From: Pseudonocardia sp. DSM 110487
GTDB taxonomy: Bacteria > Actinomycetota > Actinomycetes > Mycobacteriales > Pseudonocardiaceae
Length of the DNA stretch: 64,000 nt
Assembly: GCF_019468565.1 (NCBI RefSeq)
Contig: NZ_CP080521.1
Location: 3,410,001 to 3,474,000, forward strand
Direction of reading: 5' to 3'
The position numbers were made by a program, and so were the translations under genes. Under the pieces are notes generated by a model. It searched no databases, was not told the DNA's origin, and saw only the letters and a program-made list of their open reading frames with translations. This document shows, in pieces, positions 34,070-42,312 of this stretch (the first letter of the stretch is position 1; every line of letters starts with the position of its first letter).

Positions 34070-36780
34070 GGTGTCCGGTCCTCCCCGACCAGCTGCAGGA
34101 ACGCGTCCTCGAGGCGCCGGCGCGGGCCGGCCGCCGTCACCTCCACCCCCGCGGTGACGAGCGCCCGCACGGCGTCGGCGCGCGGGGTGCCGTTCAGCTC
34201 CGCGTGCACGCCACCGTGGATCACCTCCACCGAACGGACGCCCGCGAGGTCGGAGAGCACCGACGCGGCCCGTTCGGGGGCGTCGACGGTGAAGGTGGCC
34301 GCGCCGCCGCCCGCGATGATCTCCTCGGCCGTCCCGTCGGCCACCACCTCGCCGCGGTGCATGACGACGACGTGCGAGCACGTCTGCTCGACCTCGGCGA
34401 GCAGGTGGCTCGACACCACGACCGTCCGGCCCTGTGCCGCGTACCGGCGCAGGACATCGCGCATCGCCGAGATCTGGGGCGGGTCGAGCCCGTTGGTCGG
34501 CTCGTCGAGCACGAGGAGGTCGGGGAGCCCGAGCATGGCCTGCGCGATGGCCAGCCGCTGGCGCATGCCCTGGCTGTAGGTGCCCACCCGGCGGTCGAGC
34601 GCCGCGCCGAGGTCGGCGATCTCGAGGGCCTCCTCGACGTGCGCGTCCGCCGCGGGGCGGCCGGTGGCCGACCAGTACAGGCGCAGGTTGTCCCGGCCGG
34701 ACAGGTGCGGGAGGAAGCCGGGGCCCTCGACGAACGCGCCGATGCGCGCCAGGACCGGGGCACCGGGACCGACCGGTTCCCCGAACGCGCTGATGCTGCC
34801 GGCCGTCGGGCGCACCAGGCCCATGAGCATCCGCAGCACGGTGGTCTTGCCGGCCCCGTTGGGCCCGAGCAGGCCGAGCACGATGCCCTTCTCCACGGTG
34901 AACGAGACGTCCTTCACCGCCTGGAATCCACCCGCGTAGGTCTTGGCGATGCCTGTCACGACCAGCGGGGGGCCGTCGCCGTCCGTCGAGTGGGCCGGGT
35001 CGCGCCTGCCACGCAGCCGGGCGAACACCCAGCCGGCGGCGGCGAGGGCGAGCACGGCCACGATCCCGATGAGCGGCCCGAGCGGCACGGTCGATGCGGT
35101 GGCGCTGGTGCCCGGCACCACCGGCACGGTGAGGTCGCCGGTCATGCCCACCTGCCAGACCGCGGGCTCGACCGGGCCGGTGAAGCCCTGGTCGGTGGTT
35201 GCGATCGACACGGCGAGCTGGTTGCCCGACTCGACGGGCGCCACCACGCCGGGCAGCGCCACCGTGACCGTCGCGGGTGATCCGTCGGCGGGCACCGGCA
35301 CGCGCATCGGTGCGACGGCGCCGCCGAGCAGGGTGCGCCGCCCGTCCGGCGACAGCTCGGTGAGCCGTGCGAACAGCACGGCCTCTGCCTGCGCGGGCTG
35401 CCCCGGCACGCGCGAGACGCTCACCTGCACCCGCGGGGCGCCGGCCAGCAGCAGCGAGGCCGGGAGCGGGGCGGTGAGGAAGGTGGCGGACTGGCCCGCC
35501 GGGTCGGCCGCGAACGCGGAGATCCGCCCGGCGACGGAGCCGAGCGCACCACCGATGCCGGGCAGCGAGGTGATCGCCGCCGGGTGGCCGCCCGCGGGGT
35601 GCACGATCTGCTGCGGGTCGCCCAGCACGGGGAGCGGTGTGGTGAGGAGCGGCGCGGTACCGGGCAGGCCCGGGTAGGCGGGCGCGGCGAGGGTGCGGCT
35701 GGTGGGTGTGTTCGCACCGGCGCGGACGCCGCTCTGCACGACGTAGGAGAAGCCGGTGCCCGGGTCGTCGCCGGTGCCCGCGAGGTGGAAGTCGAACCAG
35801 TCACCGATGCTGTCGCGGACGGCGTCGCTCGGGGCGGCGCCGTCGTGGCCGCCCGCGAACCACTCCACCTTCACGCGGCCGCCTGCCGCGGCGATCTGCC
35901 GGGCCGTGGCGTCGGCCTGGTCGAGGCCGAACAGCGTGTCCTGCTCGCCCTGCACCAGCAGCGTCGGTGCCGTGATCCGGTCGGCAACCGTGGCCGGCGA
36001 CGAACGGCGCAGCAGTTCCGCCGTGGCGGGGGAGATCCGGCCGGTGGTGGCGGCCTCGGTGTAGGCGGCACAGATCTCGGCGGTGAACCTGCCGCACGGG
36101 TTCGCCGCTGTCCCCTGCGTCTGGTCGTTCCCCGCGGAGAAGAGCATCCCGGCCCAGCCGCTCTTGAACACGCCGTCGGGTGCGGCGATGCCCCCGGCCG
36201 GCGTGTCGGCGGGGGGTGCGGTCGCGGTGGCGGCGTTGGGGAACAGCGCTTGGCCGAGGTCGTTCCAGGTGATCACCGGGGCGAGCGCGTCGACCCGGGG
36301 GTCGTACCCCGCCAACAGCAGCGCGAGCGCGCCGCCGTACGAGCCGCCGGTGACGCCCACGCGCGGGTCGCCCGGTCCGTCCTGCTGCACCTCCGGACGC
36401 AAGGCGAGCCGGTCGACGAGCGCACTGGCATCGGCCACCTCGTGGTCGGGGGAGTCGAGCGCGATCTGCCCCGTGCTCGTGCCGAACCCGCGCGCCGACC
36501 AGGTGAGCACCACGAACCCGCGTGCCACGAGCGCGCGGGCGTCGGCGTCCACCGATGCCTTGCTCCCGCCGAAGCCGTGAGCGATGAGCACCGCGGGGGC
36601 CGGGGTGACGGCCGGCAGGTAGAGCGAGGTGTCCAGCTCGACGCCGTCGGAGGTGGTGACGCGCTCCTCGGTGACCCGGACGTCCGCGGGCGCGGCACCC
36701 GTCAACAGCACGCAGCCCACCACGGCGAGTACGACGCTGAGGGCCACTTGGGACGGCCGGGCGCCGCGGGCGAGGTGCAC
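34066..36780 (-). CDS. Exported S15/CocE-like hydrolase fused through a membrane helix to an ABC exporter ATPase
   Basis: A 904-aa fusion. Residues 1-30 look like a signal peptide or anchor. About 35-330 form an alpha/beta hydrolase of the X-Pro dipeptidyl-peptidase/CocE type with Ser147 in GGSYGG, Asp281 in QGEQDTLF and His312 in GGHDG; about 340-560 is a jelly-roll-like C-terminal domain. A membrane helix lies near 565-590. From about 605 to the end is an ABC ATPase: Walker A GPNGAGKT, signature YSQGMRQR, Walker B LLVLDEPTNGLDP. The topology puts the hydrolase outside and the ATPase inside. The permease gene overlaps the 3' end by ATGA. The reading frame is intact. Confidence 0.85.
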   Translation of the reverse strand: MHLARGARPSQVALSVVLAVVGCVLLTGAAPADVRVTEERVTTSDGVELDTSLYLPAVTPAPAVLIAHGFGGSKASVDADARALVARGFVVLTWSARGFGTSTGQIALDSPDHEVADASALVDRLALRPEVQQDGPGDPRVGVTGGSYGGALALLLAGYDPRVDALAPVITWNDLGQALFPNAATATAPPADTPAGGIAAPDGVFKSGWAGMLFSAGNDQTQGTAANPCGRFTAEICAAYTEAATTGRISPATAELLRRSSPATVADRITAPTLLVQGEQDTLFGLDQADATARQIAAAGGRVKVEWFAGGHDGAAPSDAVRDSIGDWFDFHLAGTGDDPGTGFSYVVQSGVRAGANTPTSRTLAAPAYPGLPGTAPLLTTPLPVLGDPQQIVHPAGGHPAAITSLPGIGGALGSVAGRISAFAADPAGQSATFLTAPLPASLLLAGAPRVQVSVSRVPGQPAQAEAVLFARLTELSPDGRRTLLGGAVAPMRVPVPADGSPATVTVALPGVVAPVESGNQLAVSIATTDQGFTGPVEPAVWQVGMTGDLTVPVVPGTSATASTVPLGPLIGIVAVLALAAAGWVFARLRGRRDPAHSTDGDGPPLVVTGIAKTYAGGFQAVKDVSFTVEKGIVLGLLGPNGAGKTTVLRMLMGLVRPTAGSISAFGEPVGPGAPVLARIGAFVEGPGFLPHLSGRDNLRLYWSATGRPAADAHVEEALEIADLGAALDRRVGTYSQGMRQRLAIAQAMLGLPDLLVLDEPTNGLDPPQISAMRDVLRRYAAQGRTVVVSSHLLAEVEQTCSHVVVMHRGEVVADGTAEEIIAGGGAATFTVDAPERAASVLSDLAGVRSVEVIHGGVHAELNGTPRADAVRALVTAGVEVTAAGPRRRLEDAFLQLVGEDRTP

Positions 36781-36826
36781 AGGACGACGCTACGGGGTGC
36801 CTGTCCCTAGTGTCCTCAGTGCGCTC

Positions 36827-37138
36827 TCAGGGCGCAGCTGGACCCGGAAGCGTCACCTCGTCGAAGTGCTCCACGCGGGGCTCGCCGTCCAGGAACGGGC
36901 CGATGTGGCCGCGCCAGCGGCCGTAGTTCTCCGACTGCCGGAAGCCGACGGTGTGGGCCTCCACGCTGTCCCACTCGACCAGCAGCACGAAGCGGCCGGG
37001 GGTCTCGATGCCCTTCGTGAGCCGGGCGTTGCGGAAGCCGGGGGTGTCGGAGACGTAGCGGATGCCCTCGCGGACGGCTGCGGCGAACTCCTCCTCGGTG
37101 CCGGGCAGGACGGCGATGTCGGCGATCTCCAGGACCAT
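36827..37138 (-). CDS. Antibiotic biosynthesis monooxygenase (ABM) domain protein
   Basis: A 103-aa dimeric ferredoxin-like protein: VLEIADIAVLPGTEEEFAAA at the start, the middle TPGFRNARLTKGIETPGRFV, then VEWDSVEAHTVGFRQSENYG and a C-terminal strand EHFDEV. Family members include heme-degrading and quinone-forming monooxygenases, and many of unknown role. It lies 46 bp upstream of the fused exporter gene on the same strand, so co-transcription is possible. The ATG at 37138 is divergent from a cupin gene with a 51-bp gap. Confidence 0.83.
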   Translation of the reverse strand: MVLEIADIAVLPGTEEEFAAAVREGIRYVSDTPGFRNARLTKGIETPGRFVLLVEWDSVEAHTVGFRQSENYGRWRGHIGPFLDGEPRVEHFDEVTLPGPAAP

Positions 37139-37189
37139 GTGGGCATCCTCGCACGAGTGGGACCGCGATGATCGGGGCACAGAGCAGCC

Positions 37190-37582
37190 ATGGAGCACTT
37201 CACCATCGCCACCGTCGCGGAGCGGAGTGACGACTTCCGCCGAGTTCTCTGGACCGGTGAGCACACCCAGCTCGTGATCATGACGATCCCGCCGGGCGGG
37301 GAGATCGGCGAGGAGGTGCACGAGGGCATCGACCAGATCCTCACGTTCGTCAGCGGCACCGCGGAAGCGCGGGTGGCAGGCGAGGCGAAGCCCGTTGAGG
37401 CGGGTGACCTGGTGGTCGTGCCGGCGGGCACGAAGCACAACTTCGTGAACACCGGCCCGAACCCGCTGGTCCTGTACACGGTCTACGGCCCGCCGGATCA
37501 CGCCGACGGAGTCGTGCACCGCACCAAGGAGGAGGCCGACGCCGCCGAGGCGGCCGGCGAGGACGAACCGCCGACCTCCTGA
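37190..37582 (+). CDS. Cupin domain protein
   Basis: A 130-aa single-cupin protein. The two cupin motifs are PPGGEIGEEVHEGIDQILTF, in which the first histidine is replaced by a glutamate and EVHEGIDQ carries the remaining ligands, and GDLVVVPAGTKHNFVNTG, with the second-motif histidine. Metal binding is therefore likely. The C-terminus ends with GPPDHADGVVHRTKEEADA, a tail seen in many bacterial cupins of this size. Function is unknown. The gene precedes gamma-glutamyltransferase by 48 bp and may be co-transcribed with it. Confidence 0.87.
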   Translation: MEHFTIATVAERSDDFRRVLWTGEHTQLVIMTIPPGGEIGEEVHEGIDQILTFVSGTAEARVAGEAKPVEAGDLVVVPAGTKHNFVNTGPNPLVLYTVYGPPDHADGVVHRTKEEADAAEAAGEDEPPTS

Positions 37583-37630
37583 CACGCTGGATTCCCCCGA
37601 CCGGGGGCGGCCGTTCGGGAAGGAACAGTC

Positions 37631-39046
37631 GTGGCGCAACGGGGCGTGATCGCCGCCGGGCATCCGGCCTCGGCGGCCGCGGGTGCGGCGGCCCTGCAGG
37701 CCGGCGGCAATGCCGTGGACGCGGCGGTGGCCTCCGTCCTCACGTCGTTCGTCGCGGAGCCGCTGCTCACCGGCCTGGGTGCGGGCGGCTACCTGCTCGT
37801 CGCGCCGCCCGGGCAGCAGCCGCTGCTCCTCGACTTCTTCGTGGAGACCCCCGGCCGTGGAGCGGGCGCGTCCCCCGCACCGATGACCGAGGTACTGGTG
37901 ACGTTCGAGGGCACCACCCAGCTCTTCGAGGTCGGGGCGTCCTCGTGCGCCACGTACGGGCTGCCGGCGGGCGTCGCCGCGGCGGTGGAGCAGTTCGGCC
38001 GCATGCCGCTGGCCGAGCTCACGGCCCCCGCCGCCCGCCTTGCCCGCGCCGGGGTGCGGCTGAACGCGATGCAGGCGTACGTGTTCGAGCTGCTGACCGA
38101 CGTCGTCGGCTCGACCCCCGAGGCCGCCGCGCGGTTCACGGTGGACGGGCGCCCGCCGCGGGAGGGGGAGCTCCTGCGGGACGAGGAACTGGCCGCCGCG
38201 CTCGACCGGCTCGGGGCGGAGGGCGCCGCGCCGTTCTACACCGGCGACATCGGCAGCGCCGTTTCGGATTGGGTGTGCGCCCGCGGCGGCGTGCTGACCC
38301 GTGCCGACCTCGAGGCGTACCGCGTCGTGCGCCGGGATCCGCTGCGTGTGGCCTACCGGGGGCGCGAGGTCTTCACCAACCCCCCGCCCAGTGCGGGCGG
38401 GCGCAGGCTCGTCCGCGCACTGGCCCATCTCGAGGGCATCGGCCGTGCGCCGGACGTGCTCGAGGTCGCCGCGGCGCTGGAAGCGGCGGCCCTGGCTCCG
38501 GCGTCGGTCGACGGGCCGGGCTCCACCACGCACATCTCCGTGCTCGACGCCGATGGCTGGGCCTGCTCGGTGACCTGCTCCAACGGGACGGGCTCCGGGG
38601 TGACCGTCCCGGGGACGGGCGTCCACCTCAACAACATGCTCGGCGAACACGACCTGGTCGTGCCCCGCGGCGTCGGCGAGCGGCTGGCGTCGGCGATGGC
38701 CCCGACGGTGGTCCGCAACGACGGCGCCGCGGAGCTCGTGGTGGGTTCCGCCGGTTCGAGCCGGATCCGCAGCGCCCTCCTGCAGGTCCTGGTGAACGTG
38801 CTCGACCGGGGCGAGTCGCCGCAGCAGGCCGTGGATGCGCCGCGGATGCACGTGGAGCGGGGGAACGTGTACGCCGAGCCGGGTATCGACGTCGGAGCGC
38901 TCGAGGGGGCCGGGTATCCCGTCACGCTGTTCGCCGCTCCGAACCTGTTCTTCGGCGGGTGCCAGGCCGTCCGGCGCGACCTCGGCAGCGGAGCACTGGA
39001 CGGGGGTGCGGATTCGCGGCGGTGCGGCGGGGTGATCGTGGTCTGA
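37631..39046 (+). CDS. Gamma-glutamyltransferase family protein, no signal peptide
   Basis: A 471-aa Ntn-hydrolase of the gamma-glutamyltransferase superfamily. HPASAAAGAAALQAGGNAVD at residues 11-30 is the usual start of the large subunit; GSTTHISVLD holds the expected autoprocessing nucleophile, Thr299, giving about 298- and 173-residue subunits; VTCSNGTGSGVTVPGTGVHL and APTVV follow. It is shorter than classical GGT (about 580) and has no signal peptide, so it probably works in the cytosol on gamma-glutamyl or cephalosporin-like amides. GTG at 37631 has GGAAGGA upstream. The upstream cupin may be a partner. Confidence 0.85.
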   Translation: MAQRGVIAAGHPASAAAGAAALQAGGNAVDAAVASVLTSFVAEPLLTGLGAGGYLLVAPPGQQPLLLDFFVETPGRGAGASPAPMTEVLVTFEGTTQLFEVGASSCATYGLPAGVAAAVEQFGRMPLAELTAPAARLARAGVRLNAMQAYVFELLTDVVGSTPEAAARFTVDGRPPREGELLRDEELAAALDRLGAEGAAPFYTGDIGSAVSDWVCARGGVLTRADLEAYRVVRRDPLRVAYRGREVFTNPPPSAGGRRLVRALAHLEGIGRAPDVLEVAAALEAAALAPASVDGPGSTTHISVLDADGWACSVTCSNGTGSGVTVPGTGVHLNNMLGEHDLVVPRGVGERLASAMAPTVVRNDGAAELVVGSAGSSRIRSALLQVLVNVLDRGESPQQAVDAPRMHVERGNVYAEPGIDVGALEGAGYPVTLFAAPNLFFGGCQAVRRDLGSGALDGGADSRRCGGVIVV

Positions 39047-39055
39047 CCGACGGGG

Positions 39056-40012
39056 TTACTGCCGCTTCGCCCGGGCTCGCCGCTTCCCCTCGTGCATGGC
39101 CGCGACCCGCGTGATCGGGATCGCGTGCCCCTCTTCCAGGAGGTCGGCGGGGAGGATCTGGGGTGCGGGCATGCGCTCGCGCCACGGGTCGGCGTCGCCG
39201 AGGAGGTCGACGGCGGTGCGGACGGTGAAGTCGCGGGGCGTCACGTCGTCCAGGTCGTCCCACGCCACCGGGAACGACACCCGCACCCCCGGCCTCACAC
39301 GCGGGCTGTAGGCCGCGACCACGGTGGCGCCACCCGATCGGGTGGAGTCGACGAACACCTTCCCGTCCCTGTCCTCCTTGATGTAGGCCGTGGTGGCGAC
39401 GTCGGGGTCGACGCGCTCCGCCCGGGCGGCGAGCGCGCGGGTCGCCGCGGCGGCGTCCTCGAAGCCGACGCCCTCGTCCAGCGGCACGAAGATGTGCAGG
39501 CCCTTGGAGCCGCTCGTCTTGACGATGCCCTCGAGCCCGGTGTCCGCGAGGGCCTGTTGCACGAGCCGCGCGGCCCGGACGACGGGCGCGAAGTCGTCGC
39601 CCTCCGGCGGGTCGAGGTCGAGGATCAGGTACGTGGGGTGCGTCTCGCCCACCCGCATCAGCGTGGGGTGGTACTCCACCGAGCGCTGGTTGGCGAACCA
39701 CAGCAACGTGCGGCGGTCGTTCGCCAACGCGTAGCGCACCTCGCGCCGCGACGCCTCGGCCCACACCGTGGTCGTCTCGATCCAGTCCGGCGTGTACTTG
39801 GGCACGTTCTTCTGCATGAACGGCTCCTGACCCGGCCTGATCCGGATCACCGACAACGGGCGTTGCCGCAGCTCGGGCAGGATCCGCTCGCGCACCGCGT
39901 CGAGGTAGTCGACGAGGTCGCGCTTGGTGGCGTCGGCGCCGTCGAAGAGCGGCTGGTCGAGGTTGGTCAGCTCCACCCCGTCACGCGTCTCCACGGTCTT
40001 CGCACGGCTCAC
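39056..40012 (-). CDS. ligD (Pol domain): Stand-alone LigD polymerase-domain (PolDom/PrimPol-like) protein
   Basis: A 318-aa archaeo-eukaryotic-primase-type polymerase as found in bacterial non-homologous end joining. ELTNLDQPLFDGADATKRDL opens it, YLILDLDPPEGDDF gives the two catalytic aspartates, and TSGSKGLHIFVPL holds the nucleotide-binding SGxKGxH motif; RRTLLWFANQRSVEYHPTL is also standard. The protein adds ribo- or deoxynucleotides at breaks or primes synthesis. No ligase, nuclease or Ku gene is next to it, which matches the split Pol-domain genes common in actinobacteria. It converges on gamma-glutamyltransferase with only 9 bp between the stops. Confidence 0.92.
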   Translation of the reverse strand: MSRAKTVETRDGVELTNLDQPLFDGADATKRDLVDYLDAVRERILPELRQRPLSVIRIRPGQEPFMQKNVPKYTPDWIETTTVWAEASRREVRYALANDRRTLLWFANQRSVEYHPTLMRVGETHPTYLILDLDPPEGDDFAPVVRAARLVQQALADTGLEGIVKTSGSKGLHIFVPLDEGVGFEDAAAATRALAARAERVDPDVATTAYIKEDRDGKVFVDSTRSGGATVVAAYSPRVRPGVRVSFPVAWDDLDDVTPRDFTVRTAVDLLGDADPWRERMPAPQILPADLLEEGHAIPITRVAAMHEGKRRARAKRQ

Positions 40013-40049
40013 CGGGCACTCCTACCACGAGCGGTGCCCTGGGGCCAGG

Positions 40050-40772
40050 TCACTGGAACACGGCGATGGGGCGCACCGGCAGCGTGCGCGTCCTGGCGTC
40101 CCACTTGCCGACCCTCCCGAGGCACCGCGCCCATCCGGGATCGAAGCTCACGTCGCCCTCCGCGCAGACGACGCGGACTCTCGGCCTCCCGGCGGGATCG
40201 TCTGTTCCGCCGAAGGCGGCTTCGAGCGTGGTGCTGCGGTCGTCCTGGTCGATGACCTCGAACCAGCCGGAGATCGACACGATCCCCCTCACCTTCCCGA
40301 GTCGGATGGGCCGCTCCTCGGGGAGGGAGGCGCTCGGCTCGATCTCCTGCCTGTCCAGGTCCACTTCCACGATCGCGTCCGCTCGCCTCAGAGCATCGAT
40401 CACCATCGAGATGACGGTGATGGGCTGGGCCTGCTCGATGTACTTCCGGAAAACCTCCTCGGTGACTTCACGTTTGGCGTTCGCCTCCACGACGGAGAGC
40501 TGGGTCGACGTGCCGACATGCCGGACGCTGCTGATCCGCTCCTGAACTTCATGTTCCAACGCTGCCCTGTACTTGGGGCCGTGCTGGAGGTAGAGGGCCA
40601 TGACCTGGTTCCTGGCGAGGTAAACGCTCGTGTCGAGGCGGGGCCCACGGGTGGCGCGTCGCCAGTGCGCCGCCACGATCACCCCCGCCGCCGCCAGCAG
40701 GCCTGCCGTGGCCACCCACACCAGCAGCCACGGCCACCACACGGCGAGCCACGCCTCGTCAACGACAGCCAC
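40050..40772 (-). CDS. Membrane-anchored cytosolic protein of the SBP/vWA trio
   Basis: A 240-aa protein I do not recognise. One membrane helix (about residues 8-33, AWLAVWWPWLLVWVATAGLL) is followed by basic HWRRATRG, so the rest should be cytosolic. It contains a helical stretch with VYLARNQVMALYLQHGPKYR and SVVEANAKREVTEEVFRKYI, then a beta-rich end with ISGWFEVIDQDDRSTTLE. GTG at 40772 follows GAGGAG and overlaps the end of the vWA gene by 14 nt, making it the third gene of the operon. It might relay a signal from the two exterior proteins; that is inference from topology. Confidence 0.6.
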   Translation of the reverse strand: MAVVDEAWLAVWWPWLLVWVATAGLLAAAGVIVAAHWRRATRGPRLDTSVYLARNQVMALYLQHGPKYRAALEHEVQERISSVRHVGTSTQLSVVEANAKREVTEEVFRKYIEQAQPITVISMVIDALRRADAIVEVDLDRQEIEPSASLPEERPIRLGKVRGIVSISGWFEVIDQDDRSTTLEAAFGGTDDPAGRPRVRVVCAEGDVSFDPGWARCLGRVGKWDARTRTLPVRPIAVFQ

Positions 40773-42312
40773 GGAGCTCCTCGAAAGTCGTAGCAAGAGC
40801 GGCCAGATCGGAGCCCACGTCGACCGACCGGCCGCCGGTGGTGGCCGCCACCCTGGCCAGCTCCGCCGCGTCGGCCTCTCCGATCCGGATGGTGAAGATC
40901 GGCACGTTCCCCGGGGGAGCGAGGCCCGAGAGGAACTGGTCCGCGGAGATCCCGGTGTTGTTGATCCCGTCGGTCATCAGCACGATCGTCACCGGCCGGG
41001 CGGGATCCTCCGCGAGCACGCGCCTCGCGATGCCGTAGGCGTGCTCGGTGGCACTCCAGACGGCCGTGCGGTCGTCGAACGCGTCCTCCCCGACGAAGTT
41101 GCGCAGGGCCGCCAGCTCAGCTGGGTCACTCACGGCGAACTCGCGTTCGGCCAGTACCTCGCCGCCGAAGCGGATCGCGGTGACCCGCTCCCAAGGGTGG
41201 AACCGCACGAACGACGCCTCGCCCACCCCCGTGAGCCGGGCGAAGGCCGCACGCACCTGGGCGATCCGCTCGCCGCGCATCGAGCCGGAGAAGTCCAGGA
41301 GGAAGATCACGTGAGCCGGTGGGCGTATTCGGATGTCCTCGTAGTCGGCGAGCAGCGCGTCGATGACCTCGAGGCGGTCCGGGAAATAGAGCGCGTTGCC
41401 GGTGGGCGCGGGGAGTTGCGGCAGGCGTGGTACGTCCGGATCGATCGGCCTGCGCAGGGTCTGCTCCATGATCCGCCGCTGTACCGGCTCGCTGCGCAGC
41501 CAGCCGACGGCCCGGTCGTACGCGTCGCGCTGCTGGGGGTTGAGCAACACCAGCGGGAACTCCGACTGGATGATCCCGTCCGCCGGGTAGACGATCTCCA
41601 GCGGCTCGGCCAGCCGGCCGCCTGCGTTCAGCGACAGCAACGCCGACTCCGGCGCCACCAGCGCGTCCAGCTCGGACTGCCCGGCCACGAAGCCATCGGC
41701 GAGCTCCGCGGACGAACCGGCGCCCAGCGCATGGCCGGTGAAGAAGCCGCGGAGCCGGTCGCAGGTGACGTCCTCCGGCCGGAGGGCGCGCCCGGTGCCC
41801 GCTGCCGCCGTCGCCACGCCTACCAGCGCCGCCAGCCCGCTTCCCGACCGTCGCGGATCCGCCATCCCGAACCGCAGCTCGCCCGCGGCGGCGCTCGCCG
41901 CGATGTCGGCCCACGAGATCGGCCCGTCGGCCGCCAGCCGCTCTGCGGCGGCCCGCTTCATGCCGACGACGATCGGCGACAGCATGATCGAGGTGCTCAG
42001 GGGCCGGGCGGCACTGTCGCCCGACGCGGCGTGCTCCAGCTGGAAGTATCTGTCCGACGACAGCCACGCGGCGTCGTGGTGGTACTCGCCGGGCCGCAAC
42101 GCCCCCTCGGCGTCGAGGCCGTGGGCCATGTCCAGCTGCAGCTCGACGCCCGCCTCGTTGCGCAGGTCGGCCAGCAGCGGCTCGATCCCGGACAGCTCTG
42201 GCGTGGCCAGAACGCGCAGGGTCGCATGGGTCGACGGCGTGGCGGTGCAGGCCGGCAGCACCGCGAGTGCCGCGCAGACGGCGGCCAGCAGCCGCATGTG
42301 CGCGGCGATCAT
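40759..42312 (-). CDS. Lipoprotein with solute-binding-like and von Willebrand A domains
   Basis: A 517-aa exported lipoprotein: a signal peptide with lipobox LPAC (Cys22), then a periplasmic-binding-like domain (about 30-310) with STSIMLSPIVVGMKRAAAER and SELDALVAPESALLSLNAGG, and a vWA domain (about 333-510) with an intact MIDAS DFSGSM at 340-345, TAVW threonine and TDGINN. The substrate-binding half resembles molybdate/iron-type binding proteins joined to vWA, as seen in some actinobacterial proteins of unknown role. ATG at 42312 overlaps the upstream stop by 4 nt. It is the core gene of the trio. Confidence 0.75.
   Translation of the reverse strand: MIAAHMRLLAAVCAALAVLPACTATPSTHATLRVLATPELSGIEPLLADLRNEAGVELQLDMAHGLDAEGALRPGEYHHDAAWLSSDRYFQLEHAASGDSAARPLSTSIMLSPIVVGMKRAAAERLAADGPISWADIAASAAAGELRFGMADPRRSGSGLAALVGVATAAAGTGRALRPEDVTCDRLRGFFTGHALGAGSSAELADGFVAGQSELDALVAPESALLSLNAGGRLAEPLEIVYPADGIIQSEFPLVLLNPQQRDAYDRAVGWLRSEPVQRRIMEQTLRRPIDPDVPRLPQLPAPTGNALYFPDRLEVIDALLADYEDIRIRPPAHVIFLLDFSGSMRGERIAQVRAAFARLTGVGEASFVRFHPWERVTAIRFGGEVLAEREFAVSDPAELAALRNFVGEDAFDDRTAVWSATEHAYGIARRVLAEDPARPVTIVLMTDGINNTGISADQFLSGLAPPGNVPIFTIRIGEADAAELARVAATTGGRSVDVGSDLAALATTFEELRGCR

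Noticed and set aside
34066..36780. Treating the hydrolase and ABC ATPase as two genes
   Set aside because: The frame is continuous with a linker and membrane helix between them and no internal start with a good ribosome site at the ATPase boundary was noticed, so a fusion is the simpler reading.
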